From the NCBI RefSeq assembly GCF_040581485.1, contig NC_090133.1:8990001-9054000 (forward strand): 64,000 nucleotides of DNA. Direction: 5' to 3'. Of the stretch, positions 48,723 through 60,774 are shown piece by piece. The notes under the pieces are model-generated. The model was not told where the DNA came from. It did no database searches and worked only from the letters and a program-made list of their open reading frames with translations. Numbering within the stretch: the stretch's first letter is position 1; every line of letters starts with the position of its first letter. The position numbers and the translations under genes are program-made. This DNA is from Linepithema humile. Lineage: Eukaryota > Arthropoda > Insecta > Hymenoptera > Formicidae.

Positions 48723-50214
48723 ATTGCGTGTGACTGAACGCGATACTGTCGAACAGTTGATAGAAGAGGTCGAAGGAACAAAGGTGTAGCCTTTCCCTTC
48801 CATTCGTACATAAACATTGATACATTACTCTGACTTACCAAACTGTTATTAAAAATTCCAATTTTTTACAAATATGTAATATTATAACAATTAAGCAAAA
48901 AAGATTTTACACAACATTTTTGCGTGAATAAACAAGTTTTTCTTGAAATAATGCAGAAACCATTATTTATGTTTTTAAAATAAAACTGTTCTGTGTGTCA
49001 TAATAACCATATAAAAAAAATTTATGTCTACTGTTCCAAATTTATTGGTCCTACAAAAAACGCAATAAATACACTCATTGTAAAACGATAAATATGCGCG
49101 AGCTAGCATTTCTTTACCCGACGCACACGTATTTAGATGTGTTATTGTCGCCGTTGTATTGTGAAAACGTTTGATTTGTATTTCATATGAAATCACAATG
49201 ATTTTAATCTCGATACCTGCAATTTATTTGTACCAGCTTTACTGATTTATATAGTTAAACACTTGTAATATCAATTTTTTCAATAACGTTTTTCTTATTT
49301 AAAGATGCGTATCATGTGGCAGTATCTACGCATGTCTACAAAGTGATTGTCGATGAAATCGGCGACGGCAAGCTCTAATAACGAATCTGTGTGATGCACT
49401 CAAATGCACAATTGACGTTAATACCTTGTTTACTAATTTCCAGGTATCGTAGCTTTGTATTCTGGGAAACTACTGTATAGGAATATATGTATATCAAAGA
49501 AGCGTATGATGAACTAAAAAATAACTGATTTGGCGGATTTTATTCGAGAGCATCGAATGCGCTATAGTCCTTCATTCTTCGAAAAAATATTGCGTGAAAA
49601 ACTCTACAAGGTAAATGGTGCATCATAGAATTTTTTATCAAGTTTCTTAAAATATATCCTTATCAAATTGAGATGTATTGCAGCACCTTCGATTCTAAAA
49701 TATAATTTCTTAAGCTTTAATTAGTGGTTTTATCACTATTATTAACTCGATATTGAACAATAAAGAAGGACATATGACATATATCGTATTTCTTTCGTTG
49801 AAACTCGAGGAATATATTCGAATGTCAGTGTTAACTATATTTTTCGAAATTACAAAAATCATAATGATTTTCTTGCAACGTCGTTTGAAGCGCTGATAGT
49901 TTCTGTCATAAGATTTAGCCAACTATTACATTATACTACAAAATTCGACATTATTGTGTATTTGCATCCATCAAATTCTAATTTTGTGACGCTTGCACAT
50001 GTTTTTCTTGTAACAGAACGCATATAAATAAATGCAATGTCATTCTGCCGATATGTTCAATGAAATTGCTTTTATCTGTGAAAAAATATTAAGGTCTTTT
50101 GTAAAGAACTTGTGTATATATTATATTTTGTTATAATAAAGAACAATTATTTTAAATAAGTTTTCAAGCAAAATAAATGCAAATGCAAATTTAGTTAAAA
50201 ATATCAATTTACTA
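48723..50214. other. Tandem-unit spacer between copies 5 and 6
   Basis: Presumed 5' UTR and intron of copy 5, the 73-residue minus frame (48975-49196), and the 70-residue minus frame (49710-49922). No supported gene. Confidence 0.6.
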
Positions 50215-50601
50215 GCTGGTTGAAGTTTGGAACGTTCCTGGAACGATTTTTTAAAAATGATTTATCGCTCTTGTCTTTTTACAGGGAGAAAGTTTTGAGA
50301 CCCACAAACAAAGTACAAAAGAGACCGATCCGATACATGCGTCGGAAGACACCCTTATACCCGAAAAACCACCCCCAAAATTACTTAAACCATTCTAAGC
50401 GACAAGTTATTTTTTGCTAAGCAAGAATTTTTTAGACTCTGGAGTGGTTTTTTGAGTGTAAGGGTGTTTCCGACGCATGTATCAAATCGGTCTCTTTTGC
50501 ATGTCGCGTGAGGGCCTCGGAACTTTCTCTGTGCAGAAGGAAAAGAGCGACAAATCATTTTTAAAAAATCGTTCCAGGAACGTTCCAAACTTCAACCAGC
50601 T
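50215..50601. mobile_element. Foldback element F, copy 1
   Basis: About 387 bp, ends GCTGGTTGAAG...CTTCAACCAGC, arms of about 190 bp. AATTTACTA lies on both sides (50206-50214, 50602-50610), and sister units show the uninterrupted site near 11786-11794. A 9-bp target duplication with long inverted repeats suggests a Mutator-like non-autonomous element. The two frames of about 66 codons inside are mirror products of the arms. Confidence 0.85.
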
Positions 50602-51403
50602 AATTTACTACTAATTAGCAAAAATATGAAAAAATATTGAAAAAATTAAACAAATATACTAATGATTTGTCTTAGATATTTTTTTAAACAAAATGATAAA
50701 ATTATTTGTTAAAAAATGCCATTTTATTAATACGTTGAAAAACGCATCGTTTGCACATGTCTTTACTTTAATGAATACATTATTGGTCACACATAAATTT
50801 TAAAAAATTACTTGAATAATACATTTCAAACATTTCTGGAGAAATTATGACAAACTGAAGTTAGATAAAGCAAAAGTAAAGAAATGAAATAGTATAAACA
50901 TGAAAATATCTTACAAATGTCGTCCTTACATCATTGTTCAGTTAAAAAATCTGATTTGTTTTATGAATTTATAAACAAACTTTATAAATGTAATATTAAA
51001 GAGGACTTTTTTTAATTAATTTATAAAAATCATGTATTTATAAATTCAAGGTCGTCTTTGAAATATAAATCTATAAACTTGCTTATAACTTTATAAGAAT
51101 CAAACTGATATATACAGACGTTGAAGACAATTTTTTTATACATTTCAAATTAATTAAGTGATCAAAGTAAAGGCTGACGTTATTGCTGTTTGTGGCTTGA
51201 TCTCAATTCGGTTATCGTCATCTCCATTGTCAGAAGAATAATTACATCTATTAAAAATAAAATAAAAGCTGATTAAAAACATCTAATTATTCGATTTTTA
51301 TTGTCTTATTGTATAAGTAATGAGTACGCCACTCAAAGAAAATAAAATATTAATAATACACAACAATATTAATAATATCAATAAAACTTACCGCCGCTTT
51401 TTT
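50602..51403. other. Tandem-unit spacer, 3' side of copy 6
   Basis: AT-rich 3' block of the unit with an empty pogo site and no GT run near 51321. No gene. Confidence 0.6.
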
Positions 51404-52597
51404 TTAGTTTATTTCACGGCTTGTTGACGGTCCGTCGAATGCTATAGAGCTTTGCATTTTTTGTCTTTTCATAGGTAGATCATCTGTTGGTCGTGAATCG
51501 CTTCCTGGTCCTAGATAATCTCTTCTCATCAAGTTTTGACATTGATTGTTAAATATGTGAAGGAATAAGTATATTGCAGGCATAGACTTAAAGATATGTT
51601 TTTGTTTACATGCTATGCAATATCCTTTAAAATTATCATTATTGTTTTCGATTGGTATCAGATATTTGCAAGGCCATGTGTAATGACGAATGTAATTATT
51701 ATCATTATCATGATGATGCTTTTTCAAGTCATTCGTTATCACTGAAAACTCGTCGCCACATATAACACATTGTACTTCCCGTTTCCATATAAAACTCCTA
51801 AAATTGATCCAATATGCATTATTGCAATCGCTCCTAAGTCCATGGCTTTCCATATAATAAAGATTAGGTTGATCATTATATATATGTTCACCAAAGCGTA
51901 ATGTGTCGATAGTGCTAAAAACGCCAAAACATTTTTTGCATTCTGCTCGAAAATTCGATTTTAATTGATATTTTCCTTTCACCCACTTTATAGCCATTTT
52001 GCGATATTGCCGGTCACATAAGTCCCATTGGCCACAGTCATGTATTTTTAAAAACATCTTCAGTCTTTTTAAATTTACACCTAGTTGCTTTGCTTGTTCT
52101 TCACTAAATGGTAGTCCCTCCCCCCATTCTTCTGGATAATATTTTTTAAAATGCAAGAATATGGTTTCTTCAAACTTTATAATTCTTTCGCGTTTACAAA
52201 GAATACAATACGCTGAAAAAGCACTAGACATTTTGAAATATTTGAACACCCAGTCATAATCAATGTCAGTTACAATTTGTCTATCTGCGCGATGCTGGTG
52301 AATGAAGGTATCGTCGATGGAAACAAGTTTATCACATACAATACATTTAACATCGTTTAAATCGTCAATTTTTCTAAAGTTTTTCCAACGCTCACCTTTA
52401 TGCGTCTCTTCAAATTGATAAGTAGTTTTATGTTTGTGTTTTATATGATCCTGAAAGCCTTTTATGTTGACGAAGTATAAAGTTTTTTGACACCTCTTAC
52501 ATGTTGCTTGGAAATTTGACAGTGTGTAATTTGCTTGCACCCAATTCCGAACAGTTGGAAGCTCAGATTGGTTGACTACGTCCATTGCGCGAGACAT
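51404..52597 (-). CDS. Six-knuckle zinc-binding protein, family copy 6
   Basis: 397 residues, intact. Differs from copy 7 mainly around the start of the second half (SHGLRSDC and SFIWKREVQC against SYGLRSNC and RLIWKQGAQC). Ligands: modules 1, 2 and 5 complete; module 3 last His replaced by Tyr; module 4 last His absent; module 6 first His replaced by Tyr. The segment before module 3 is short (KMSSAFSAY). The open frame extends to 52678, but the upstream residues (EGKGYTFVPSTSS) read the same DNA in a different frame from copies 1-4 and 8. Confidence 0.76.
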   Translation of the reverse strand: MSRAMDVVNQSELPTVRNWVQANYTLSNFQATCKRCQKTLYFVNIKGFQDHIKHKHKTTYQFEETHKGERWKNFRKIDDLNDVKCIVCDKLVSIDDTFIHQHRADRQIVTDIDYDWVFKYFKMSSAFSAYCILCKRERIIKFEETIFLHFKKYYPEEWGEGLPFSEEQAKQLGVNLKRLKMFLKIHDCGQWDLCDRQYRKMAIKWVKGKYQLKSNFRAECKKCFGVFSTIDTLRFGEHIYNDQPNLYYMESHGLRSDCNNAYWINFRSFIWKREVQCVICGDEFSVITNDLKKHHHDNDNNYIRHYTWPCKYLIPIENNNDNFKGYCIACKQKHIFKSMPAIYLFLHIFNNQCQNLMRRDYLGPGSDSRPTDDLPMKRQKMQSSIAFDGPSTSREIN

Positions 52598-52620
52598 ATT
52601 GCGTGTGACTGAACGCGATA

Positions 52621-52713
52621 CTGTCGAACAGTTGATAGAAGAGGTCGAAGGAACAAAGGTGTAGCCTTTCCCTTCCATTCGTATATAAACATTGATACAT
52701 TACTCTGACTTAC
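52621..52713 (-). promoter_or_regulatory. Predicted 5' UTR intron of copy 6
   Basis: On the minus strand, CAGTTTG|GTAAGTCAG at 52713 and a pyrimidine-rich tract (CCTTCGACCTCTTCT) leading to TTCGACAG at 52621 define a 93-bp intron. The exon then runs 23 bases to the conserved ATG. An in-frame stop lies just upstream of the donor after joining, so translation must start in the second exon. The same signals, with small changes, are present in the other copies. Confidence 0.55.
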
Positions 52714-54121
52714 CAAACTGTTATTAAAAATTCCAATTTTTTACAAATATGTAATATTATAACAATTAAGCAAAAAAGATTTTACACAACATTTTTGCGT
52801 GAATAAACAAGTTTTTCTTGAAATAATGCAGAAACCATTATTTATGTTTTTAAAATAAAACTGTTCTATGTGTCATAATAACCATATAAAAAAAATTTAT
52901 GTGCACTGTTCCAAATTTATTGGTCCTACAAAAAACGCAATAAATACACTCATTGTAAAACGATAAATATGCGCGAGCTAGCATTTCTTTACCCGACGCA
53001 CACGTATTTAGATGTGTTATTGTCGCCGTTGTATTGTGAAAACGTTTGATTTGTATTTCATATGAAATCACAATGATTTTAATCTCGATACCTGCAATTT
53101 ATTTGTACCAGCTTTACTGATTTATATAGTTAAACACTTGTAATATCAATTTTTTCAATAACGTTTTTCTTATTTAAAGATGCGTATCATGTGGCAGTAT
53201 CTACGCATGTCTACAAAGTAATTGTCGATGAAATCAGCGACGGCAAGCTCTAATAACGAATCTGTGTGATGCACTCAAATGCACAATTGACGTTAATACC
53301 TCGTTTACTAATTTCCAGGTATCGTAGCTTTGTATTCTGGAAAACTACTGTATATATGTATCAGTATATCGGTATATCAGTATATCGGAATATATGTATA
53401 TCAAAGAAGCGTATGATGAACAAGAAAATAATTAATTTGGCGGATTGTATCCGAGAGCATCGAATGCGCTATAGTCCTTCATTCTTCGAAAAAATATTGC
53501 GTGAAAAACTCTACAAGGTAAATGGTGCATCATAGAATTTTTTATCAAGTTTCTTAAAATATATCCTTATCAAATTGAGATGTATTGCAGCACCTTCGAT
53601 TCTAAAATATAATTTCTTAAGCTTTAATTAGTGGTTTTATCACTATTATTAACTCGATATTAAACAATAAAAAAGGACATATGACATATATCGTATTTCT
53701 TTCGTTGAAACTCGAGAAATATATTCGAATGTCAGTGTTAACTATATTTTTCGAAATTACAAAAATCATAATGATTTTCTTGCAACGTCGTTTGAAGCGC
53801 TGATAGTTTCTGTCATAAGATTTAGCCAACTATTACATTATACTACAAAATTCAACATTATTGTGTATTTGCATCCATCAAATTCTAATTTTGTGACGCT
53901 TGCACATGTTTTTCTTGTAACAGAACGCATATAAATAAATGCAATGTCATTCTGCCGATATGTTCAATGAAATTGCTTTTATCTGTGAAAAAATATTAAG
54001 GTCTTTTGTAAAGAACTTGTGTATATATTATATTTTGTTATAATAAAGAACAATTATTTTAAATAAGTTTGCAAGCAAAATAAATGCAAATGCAAATTTA
54101 GTTAAAAATATCAATTTACTA
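52714..54121. other. Tandem-unit spacer between copies 6 and 7
   Basis: Nearly identical to 48838-50214, with the same small frames (52850-53071, 53617-53829). A short GTATATCAGTATATCG tandem at about 53350-53390 is unique to this unit. No gene. Confidence 0.6.
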
Positions 54122-54660
54122 GCTGGTTGAAGTTTGGAACGTTCCTGGAACGATTTTTTAAAAATGATTTGTCGCTCTTGTCCTTTTGCAGGGAGAAAGT
54201 TTTGAGACCCACAAACAAAGTACAAAAGAGACCGATCCGATACATGCGTCGGAAGACACCCTTATACCCGAAAAACCACCCCCAAAATTACTTAAACCAT
54301 TCTAAGCGACAAGTTATTTTTTGCTAAGCAAGAATTTTTTAGACTCTGGAGTGGTTTTTTGAGTGTAAGGGTGTTTCCGACGCATGTATCAAATCGGTCT
54401 CTTTTGCATGTCGCGTGAGGGCCTCGGAACTTTCTCTGTGCAGAAGGAAAAGAGCGACAAGTCATTTTTAGCTTGGCTAGAATTGTTTAAGTGATTTTGG
54501 GGGTTGTTTTTCGGGTATAAGGGTGTCTTCCGACGCATGTATCGGATCGGTCTCTTTTGTACTTTGTTTGTGGGTCTCAAAACTTTCTCCCTGCAAAAGG
54601 ACAAGAGCGACAAATCATTTTTAAAAAATCGTTCCAGGAACGTTCCAAACTTCAACCAGC
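54122..54660. mobile_element. Foldback element F, copy 2
   Basis: Same insertion point, ends and target duplication (54113-54121, 54662-54670) as copy 1, but about 150 bp longer. The right arm from 54475 is an almost exact complement of the left arm, joined after a GCTTGGCTAG junction, while the old right arm remains inside. The arm has been re-copied. Confidence 0.85.
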
Positions 54661-55477
54661 TAATTTACTACTAATTAGCAAAAATATGAAAAAATATTGA
54701 AGAAATTAAACAAATATACTAATGATTTGTCTTAGATATTTTTTTAAACAAAATGATAAAATTATTTGTTAAAAAATGCCATTTTATTAATACGTTGAAA
54801 AACGCATCGTTTGCACATGTCTTTACTTTAATGAATACATTATTGGTCACACATAAATTTTAAAAAATTACTTGAATAATACATTTCAAACATTTCTGGA
54901 GAAATTATGACAAACTGAAGTTAGATAAAGCAAAAGTAAAGAAATGAAATAGTATAAACATGAAAATATCTTACAAATGTCGTCCTTACATGAACATCAT
55001 TGTTCAGTTAAAAAATCTGATTTGTTTTATGAATTTATAAACAAACTTTATAAATGTAATATTAAAGAGGACTTTTTTTAATTAATTTATAAAAATCATT
55101 TATTTATAAATTCAAGGTCGTCTTTGAAATATAAATCTATAAACTTGCTTATAACTTTATAAGAATCAAACTGATATATACAGACGTTGAAGATAATTTT
55201 TTTATACATTTCAAATTAATTAAGTGATCAAAGTAAAGGCTGACGTTATTGCTGTTTGTGGCTTGATCTCAATTCGGTTATCGTCATCTCCATTGTCAGA
55301 AGAATAATTACATCTATTAAAAATAAAATAAAAGCTGATTAAAAACATCTAATTATTCGATTTTTATTGTCTTATTGTATAAGTAATGTGTGTGTGAGTA
55401 CGCCACTCAAAGAAAATAAAATATTAATAATACACAATAATATTAATAATATCAATAAAACATACCGCCGCTTTTTT
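54661..55477. other. Tandem-unit spacer, 3' side of copy 7
   Basis: AT-rich 3' block as beside copy 6, with a five-repeat GT run near 55387. No gene. Confidence 0.6.
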
Positions 55478-56671
55478 TCAGTTTATTTCACGGCTTGTTG
55501 ACGGTCCGTCGAATGCTATAGAGCTTTCCATTCTTTGTCTTTTCATAGGTAGATCATCTGTTGGTCGTGAATCGCTTCCTGGTCCTAGATAATCTCTTCT
55601 CATCAAATTTCGACATTGATTGTTGAATATGTGAAGGAATAAGTATATTGCAGGCATAGATTTAAAGATATGTTTTTGATTACATGCTATGCAATATCCT
55701 TTAAAATTATCATTATTGTTTTCGATTGGTATCAGATATTTGCAAGGCCATGCGTAATGACGAATGTAATTATTATCATTATCATGATGATGCTTTTTCA
55801 AGTCGTTCGTTATCACTGAAAACTCGTCGCCACATATAACACATTGTGCTCCCTGTTTCCATATAAGTCTCCTAAAATTGATCCAATATGCATTATTGCA
55901 ATTGCTCCTAAGTCCATAGCTTTCCATATAATAAAGATTAGGTTGATCATTATATATATGTTCACCAAAGCGTAATGTGTCGATAGTACTAAAAACGCCA
56001 AAACATTTTTTGCATTCTGCTCGAAAATTCGATTTTAATTGATATTTTCCTTTCACCCACTTTATAGCCATTTTGCGATATTGCCGGTCACATAAGTCCC
56101 ATTGGCCACAGTCATGTATTTTTAAAAACATCTTCAGTCTTTTTAAATTTACACCTAGTTGCTTTGCTTGTTCTTCACTAAATGGTAGTCCCTCCCCCCA
56201 TTCTTCTGGATAATATTTTTTAAAATGCAAGAATATGGTTTCTTCAAACTTTATAATTCTTTCGCGTTTACAAAGAATACAATACGCTGAAAAAGCACTA
56301 GACATTTTGAAATATTTGAACACCCAGTCATAATCAATGTCAGTTACAATTTGTCTATCTGCGCGATGCTGGTGAATGAAGGTATCGTCGATGGAAACAA
56401 GTTTATCACATACAACACATTTAACATCGTTTGAATCGTCAATTTTTCTAAAGTTTTTCCAACGCTCACCTTTATGCGTCTCTTCAAATTGATAAGTAGT
56501 TTTATGTTTGTGTTTTATATGACCCTGAAAGCCTTTTGTGTTGACGAAGTATAAAGTTTTTTGACACCTCTTACATGTTGCTTGGAAATTTGACAGTGTG
56601 TAATTTGCTTGCACCCAATTCCGAACAGTTGGAAGCTCAGATTGGTTGACTACGTCCATTGCGCGAGACAT
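55478..56671 (-). CDS. Six-knuckle zinc-binding protein, family copy 7
   Basis: 397 residues, intact, and almost identical to broken copy 5 apart from the CGA codon retained here. It shares the clade II losses in modules 3, 4 and 6. The donor after the stop has the GTATGT form, as in copy 5. The open frame extends to 56752 through the presumed intron. Unknown function. Confidence 0.76.
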   Translation of the reverse strand: MSRAMDVVNQSELPTVRNWVQANYTLSNFQATCKRCQKTLYFVNTKGFQGHIKHKHKTTYQFEETHKGERWKNFRKIDDSNDVKCVVCDKLVSIDDTFIHQHRADRQIVTDIDYDWVFKYFKMSSAFSAYCILCKRERIIKFEETIFLHFKKYYPEEWGEGLPFSEEQAKQLGVNLKRLKMFLKIHDCGQWDLCDRQYRKMAIKWVKGKYQLKSNFRAECKKCFGVFSTIDTLRFGEHIYNDQPNLYYMESYGLRSNCNNAYWINFRRLIWKQGAQCVICGDEFSVITNDLKKHHHDNDNNYIRHYAWPCKYLIPIENNNDNFKGYCIACNQKHIFKSMPAIYLFLHIFNNQCRNLMRRDYLGPGSDSRPTDDLPMKRQRMESSIAFDGPSTSREIN

Positions 56672-57653
56672 ATTGCGTGTGACTGAACGCGATACTGTCG
56701 AACAGTTGATAGAAGAGGTCGAAGGAACAAAGGTGTAGCCTTTCCCTTCCATTCGTATATAAACATTGATACATTACTCTGACTTACCAAACTGTTATTA
56801 AAAATTTCAATTTTTTACAAATATGTAATATTATAACAATTAAGCAAAAAAGATTTTACACAACATTTTTGCGTGAATAAACAAGTTTTTCTTGAAATAA
56901 TGCAGAAACCATTATTTATGTTTTTAAAATAAAACTGTTCTGTGTGTCATAATAACCATATAAAAAAAATTTATGTCCACTGTTCCAAATTTATTGGTCC
57001 TACAAAAAACGCAATAAATACACTCATTGTAAAACGATAAATATGCGCGAGCTAGCATTTCTTTACCCGACGCACACGTATTTAGATGTGTTATTGTCGC
57101 CGTTGTATTGTGAAAACGTTTGATTTGTATTTCATATGAAATCACAATGATTTTAATCTCGATACCTGCAATTTATTCGTACCAGCTTTATTAATTTATA
57201 TAGTTAAACACTTGTAATATGAATTTTTTCAATAACGTTCTTCTTATTTAAAGGTGCGTATCATGTGGCAGTATCTACGCATGTCTACAAAGTGATTGTC
57301 GATGAAATCGGCGATGGCAAGCTCTAATAACGCAAATCTGTGTGATGCACTCAAATGCACAATTGACGTTAATACCCCGCATTCTAATTTCTCGGTATCG
57401 TAGCTTTGAATTCTGGGAAACTACTGTATATGAATATATGTATATCAAAGAAGCGTATAATGAACAAAAAAATAACTGATTTGGCGAATTTTATCCGAGA
57501 GCATCGAATGCGCTATTAGCCCTTCATTCTTCGAAAAAATATTGCGTGAAAAACTCAACAAGGTAAATGATGCATCATAGAATTTTATATTATTTTTCCT
57601 AAAATATATCCTTATCGAATTGAGATGTATTGCAGAACCTTCGATTCTGAAAT
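56672..57653. other. Tandem-unit spacer upstream of copy 7
   Basis: Presumed 5' UTR and intron of copy 7, 73-residue frame (56924-57145) and common upstream block, up to the inverted-repeat element. No gene. Confidence 0.6.
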
Positions 57654-57665
57654 ATAATTTTATAA

Positions 57666-58452
57666 CAATCTAACACATATAAAGGAATGGCTCTAAAGAT
57701 AACAATCAATTAATATAATAGAAAGGCATAGAGAGCCGTCGCGGGATGTTAGTGCGAAATTATAATTTTTCTTAAAGAAATTAATTTGTTAGTCTACGTG
57801 AGACAGTTAAATTTGTACACCGATCTCTGGTTCGAGATACTTAAAGTGTACGAAATTTTTTTAGTACATTGTTCTCACATATGGAGAATCAGTATGTACT
57901 GATTAACTGTCTCACGTAGACTAACAAATTAATTTCTTTAAGAAAAATTATAATTTCGCACTAACATCCCGCGACGGCTCTCTATGCCTTTCTATTATAT
58001 TAATTGATTGTTATCTTTAGAGCCATTCCTTTATATGTGTTAGATTGTTTTAAATCACGCGGGCATTATGACGCGTTTATGTCCTACAGATTTGTTGATT
58101 TCCTAATCTAAGAGAAATAAATGTTAGAAGCGTGGGGTCTGAGTAGTTTAGTGGTAGAACATTCGCCCGGCAAGCGGAAGACCCGGGTTCAATTCCCGGC
58201 TTAGCCACTCGCGCCCTGATATTTTTTCTCTATTCCCTTCTTTCTAATAATTCCTATCAGTACATACTGATTCTCCATATGTGAGAACAATGTACTAAAA
58301 AAATTTCGTACACTTTAAGTATCTCGAACCAGAGATCGGTGTACAAATTTAACTGTCTCACGTAGACTAACAAATTAATTTCTTTAAGAAAAATTATAAT
58401 TTCGCACTAACATCCCGCGACGGCTCTCTATGCCTTTCTATTATATTAATTG
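57666..58452. mobile_element. Inverted-repeat element carrying a tRNA-like gene
   Basis: 787-bp insertion flanked by the 12-bp repeat ATAATTTTATAA (57654-57665, 58453-58464), which is single in sister units. The left part is a palindrome (57666-58047, centre near 57857). A unique segment (58048-58255) holds the tRNA. The right part (58256-58452) is complementary to about 57701-57900. The ends read CAAT...ATTG. No coding frame. Confidence 0.85.
58137..58207 (+). tRNA. tRNA-like gene, predicted anticodon GGC
   Basis: Folds as a full cloverleaf of 71 nt: acceptor GTCTGAG/CTTAGCC (one mismatch, one G-U), D arm GTTT/GAAC, anticodon stem TTCGC/GCGGA, loop CCGGCAA, T arm CCGGG/CCCGG with loop TTCAATT, and A73. 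A box (TAGTTTAGTGG) and B box (GGTTCAATTCC) match Pol III consensus. The anticodon would be GGC (Ala), but the D arm and T arm look like tRNA-Gly and position 33 is C instead of U. It may be a decayed or altered tRNA-Gly. It lies inside an inverted-repeat element. Confidence 0.65.
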
Positions 58453-58464
58453 ATAATTTTATAA

Positions 58465-59686
58465 GCTTTGATTAGTGGTTTTATCACTATTATTACCTCG
58501 ATATTGAATAATAAAAAAGGACATATGACATATATCGTATTTTTTTCGTTGAGACACGCAAAATATATTCGAATTTCAGTGTTAAATATATTTACTTCGA
58601 AGTTACAATAGTACTAATAATATTCTTGCTACGTTGTTTAAAGCGCTGAAAGTTTCTGTCGTAAAATTAAGCCAACTATTACATTTTACTACAAAATTCG
58701 ACATTATTGTGCATTTGCATCCATCAAATCCTAATTTTGTGACGCTTGCACATATATTTCTTCTAACAGAACGCATATAAATAAATGCAATGTCATTCTG
58801 CCAATATATTCAATAAAATAGTTTATTATCTACGAAAAAATATTAACGTCCTTTGAAAAAAAGTTGCGTATATATTATATTTTATTATAATAAGATCAGT
58901 TTTTTTTAATAAGTTTTTAAGCAAAATAAATGCAAGATAAAATTTAATTGATAATATGAATCTACTACTAATTAGCAAAAGTATGAGAAAATATTAAAGA
59001 AATTAAACAAATATTATACTAATGATTTGTCTTAGATATTTTTTTAAATAAAATGATTAAATTATTTTTTTTAAAATGCCATTTTATTAATACGTTGAAA
59101 AACGCATCGTTTGCACATGTCTTTACTTTAATGAATACATTATTGGTCACACATAAATATAAAAAAATTACTTGAATAATACATTTCAAACATTTTTGGT
59201 GAAATTATGACAAACTGAAGTTAGATGAACAAAAGTAAAGAAATAAAATAGTATAAATATGAAGATATCTTACAAATGTCGTCCTTACATAAACATCATT
59301 GTTCAGTTAAAAAATCTGATTTGTTTTATGAATTTATAAACAAACTTTATAAATGTAATATTAAAGAGTACTTTTTTCGATTAATTTATAAAAATCATGT
59401 ATTTATAAATTCAAGGTACGTCTTTGAGATATAAATTTATAAACTTACTTATAACTTTATAACAATCAAACTGATATATACAGACGTTGAAGATAATTTT
59501 TTATACATTTCAAATTAACTAAGTGATCAAAGTAAAGGCTGACGTCATTGCAGTTTGTGGCTCGATCTCAATTCGCTTATCGTCATCTCCATTGTCTAGA
59601 CTATAGATACATCTATCAAAAATTAAAAAAAAAACTGATTAAAAACATCTGATTATTCGATTTTCATTGTTTTTATTATATAAGTA
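58465..59686. other. Tandem-unit spacer, 3' side of copy 8
   Basis: Continues the unit after the inverted-repeat element. The 70-residue frame is not open here. No gene. Confidence 0.6.
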
Positions 59687-60691
59687 GAGAAGATGGGGTA
59701 AAACGGATCGCGGGGTAAAATGGTCCATTTGCTAGATCTTATTAGTAAGTACCTCTATCTGCTGGATAAACATAAAATTAATTTCCTTTTTGTTGCTTTT
59801 GAACTGTTTAAAAATTACGTCATTATATCATAAGTTGTATCTATTGTGAGTTATTTATAAAGAAACGTCAAATTCTTGCAAATAGATCTCGTGATCTAAT
59901 TTCTTAGTATTACATTTTAAGTGACTAAGATTGCAAAACTTAATATTTTTAAATTTTTCTACAAGTTCCATATTTCTGGTTATTTGGAAGTAATATTTCA
60001 TCAGTTACATTTGAAAAATAACTTTGATACAGATAAATAAAAATAAGATAATATTAATGTTGTTATGTGAGGTAAAACGGACCAATTTATATATTTCTTC
60101 TACTTATACTTTCTACTTATAGTTTTCTGCTTATATATTTGTTCTGATTTAAGAAACATTTTACATTCCATTTTCTTTCTTAACATTTTTTTGTTTTTTA
60201 ACCATTTTTCTAGTTGCCAAAGATGCCTAGAAATTATAAAAGAAAATCGAATCGATGTAAATAAAATGAGGAAAATTTATACGAAGCCTTAAAAGTCATG
60301 TTAGAAGAAAACATTGGTTAACGAGAAACTGCAAGAAGATAAAATGATTAATGTTAAATAAATTTCTATTCTTATACAAAAATATTTAATAAATAATGTA
60401 TAGTTTTGATTATGAATTGATCAGTTAAATTATTTCTCGGTCCATATTATTTTGACTTGGTCCATATTATTTCGACCATTTTACCCCACCTATGGAGTAA
60501 AGCAAACCAAAATTAAGTTTTCTAAAATCTTAATAATAATTCAAACTTTTGCAAGATTTGAAAATTTGACATTATGATTTTATAATAAACATTCTACTCT
60601 TTCTTCATACAAAATTTCACTTATTTTTTGTCATTAATATAAAAAATATGGCCATTTTCGCTTAGGGGATCTGTCTTACCCCACCTAGTCC
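59687..60691 (+). mobile_element. Non-autonomous pogo-like element 3
   Basis: About 1005 bp with TA at 59685-59686 and 60692-60693, and the same ends and site as elements 1 and 2. Carries the MPRNYKRKS remnant at about 60223. A GGTCCATATTATTT-type segment is tandemly repeated near 60437-60473. Confidence 0.85.
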
Positions 60692-60774
60692 TAATAAGTA
60701 CGCCACACAAAGAAAATAAAAAATTAATAATACATAACAATATCATCAATACCAATAAAACTTACCGCACCTTT

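Noticed and set aside
50220..50588. Frames of about 66 codons in the foldback element
   Set aside because: Products of inverted arms; the same peptide is read from both strands.
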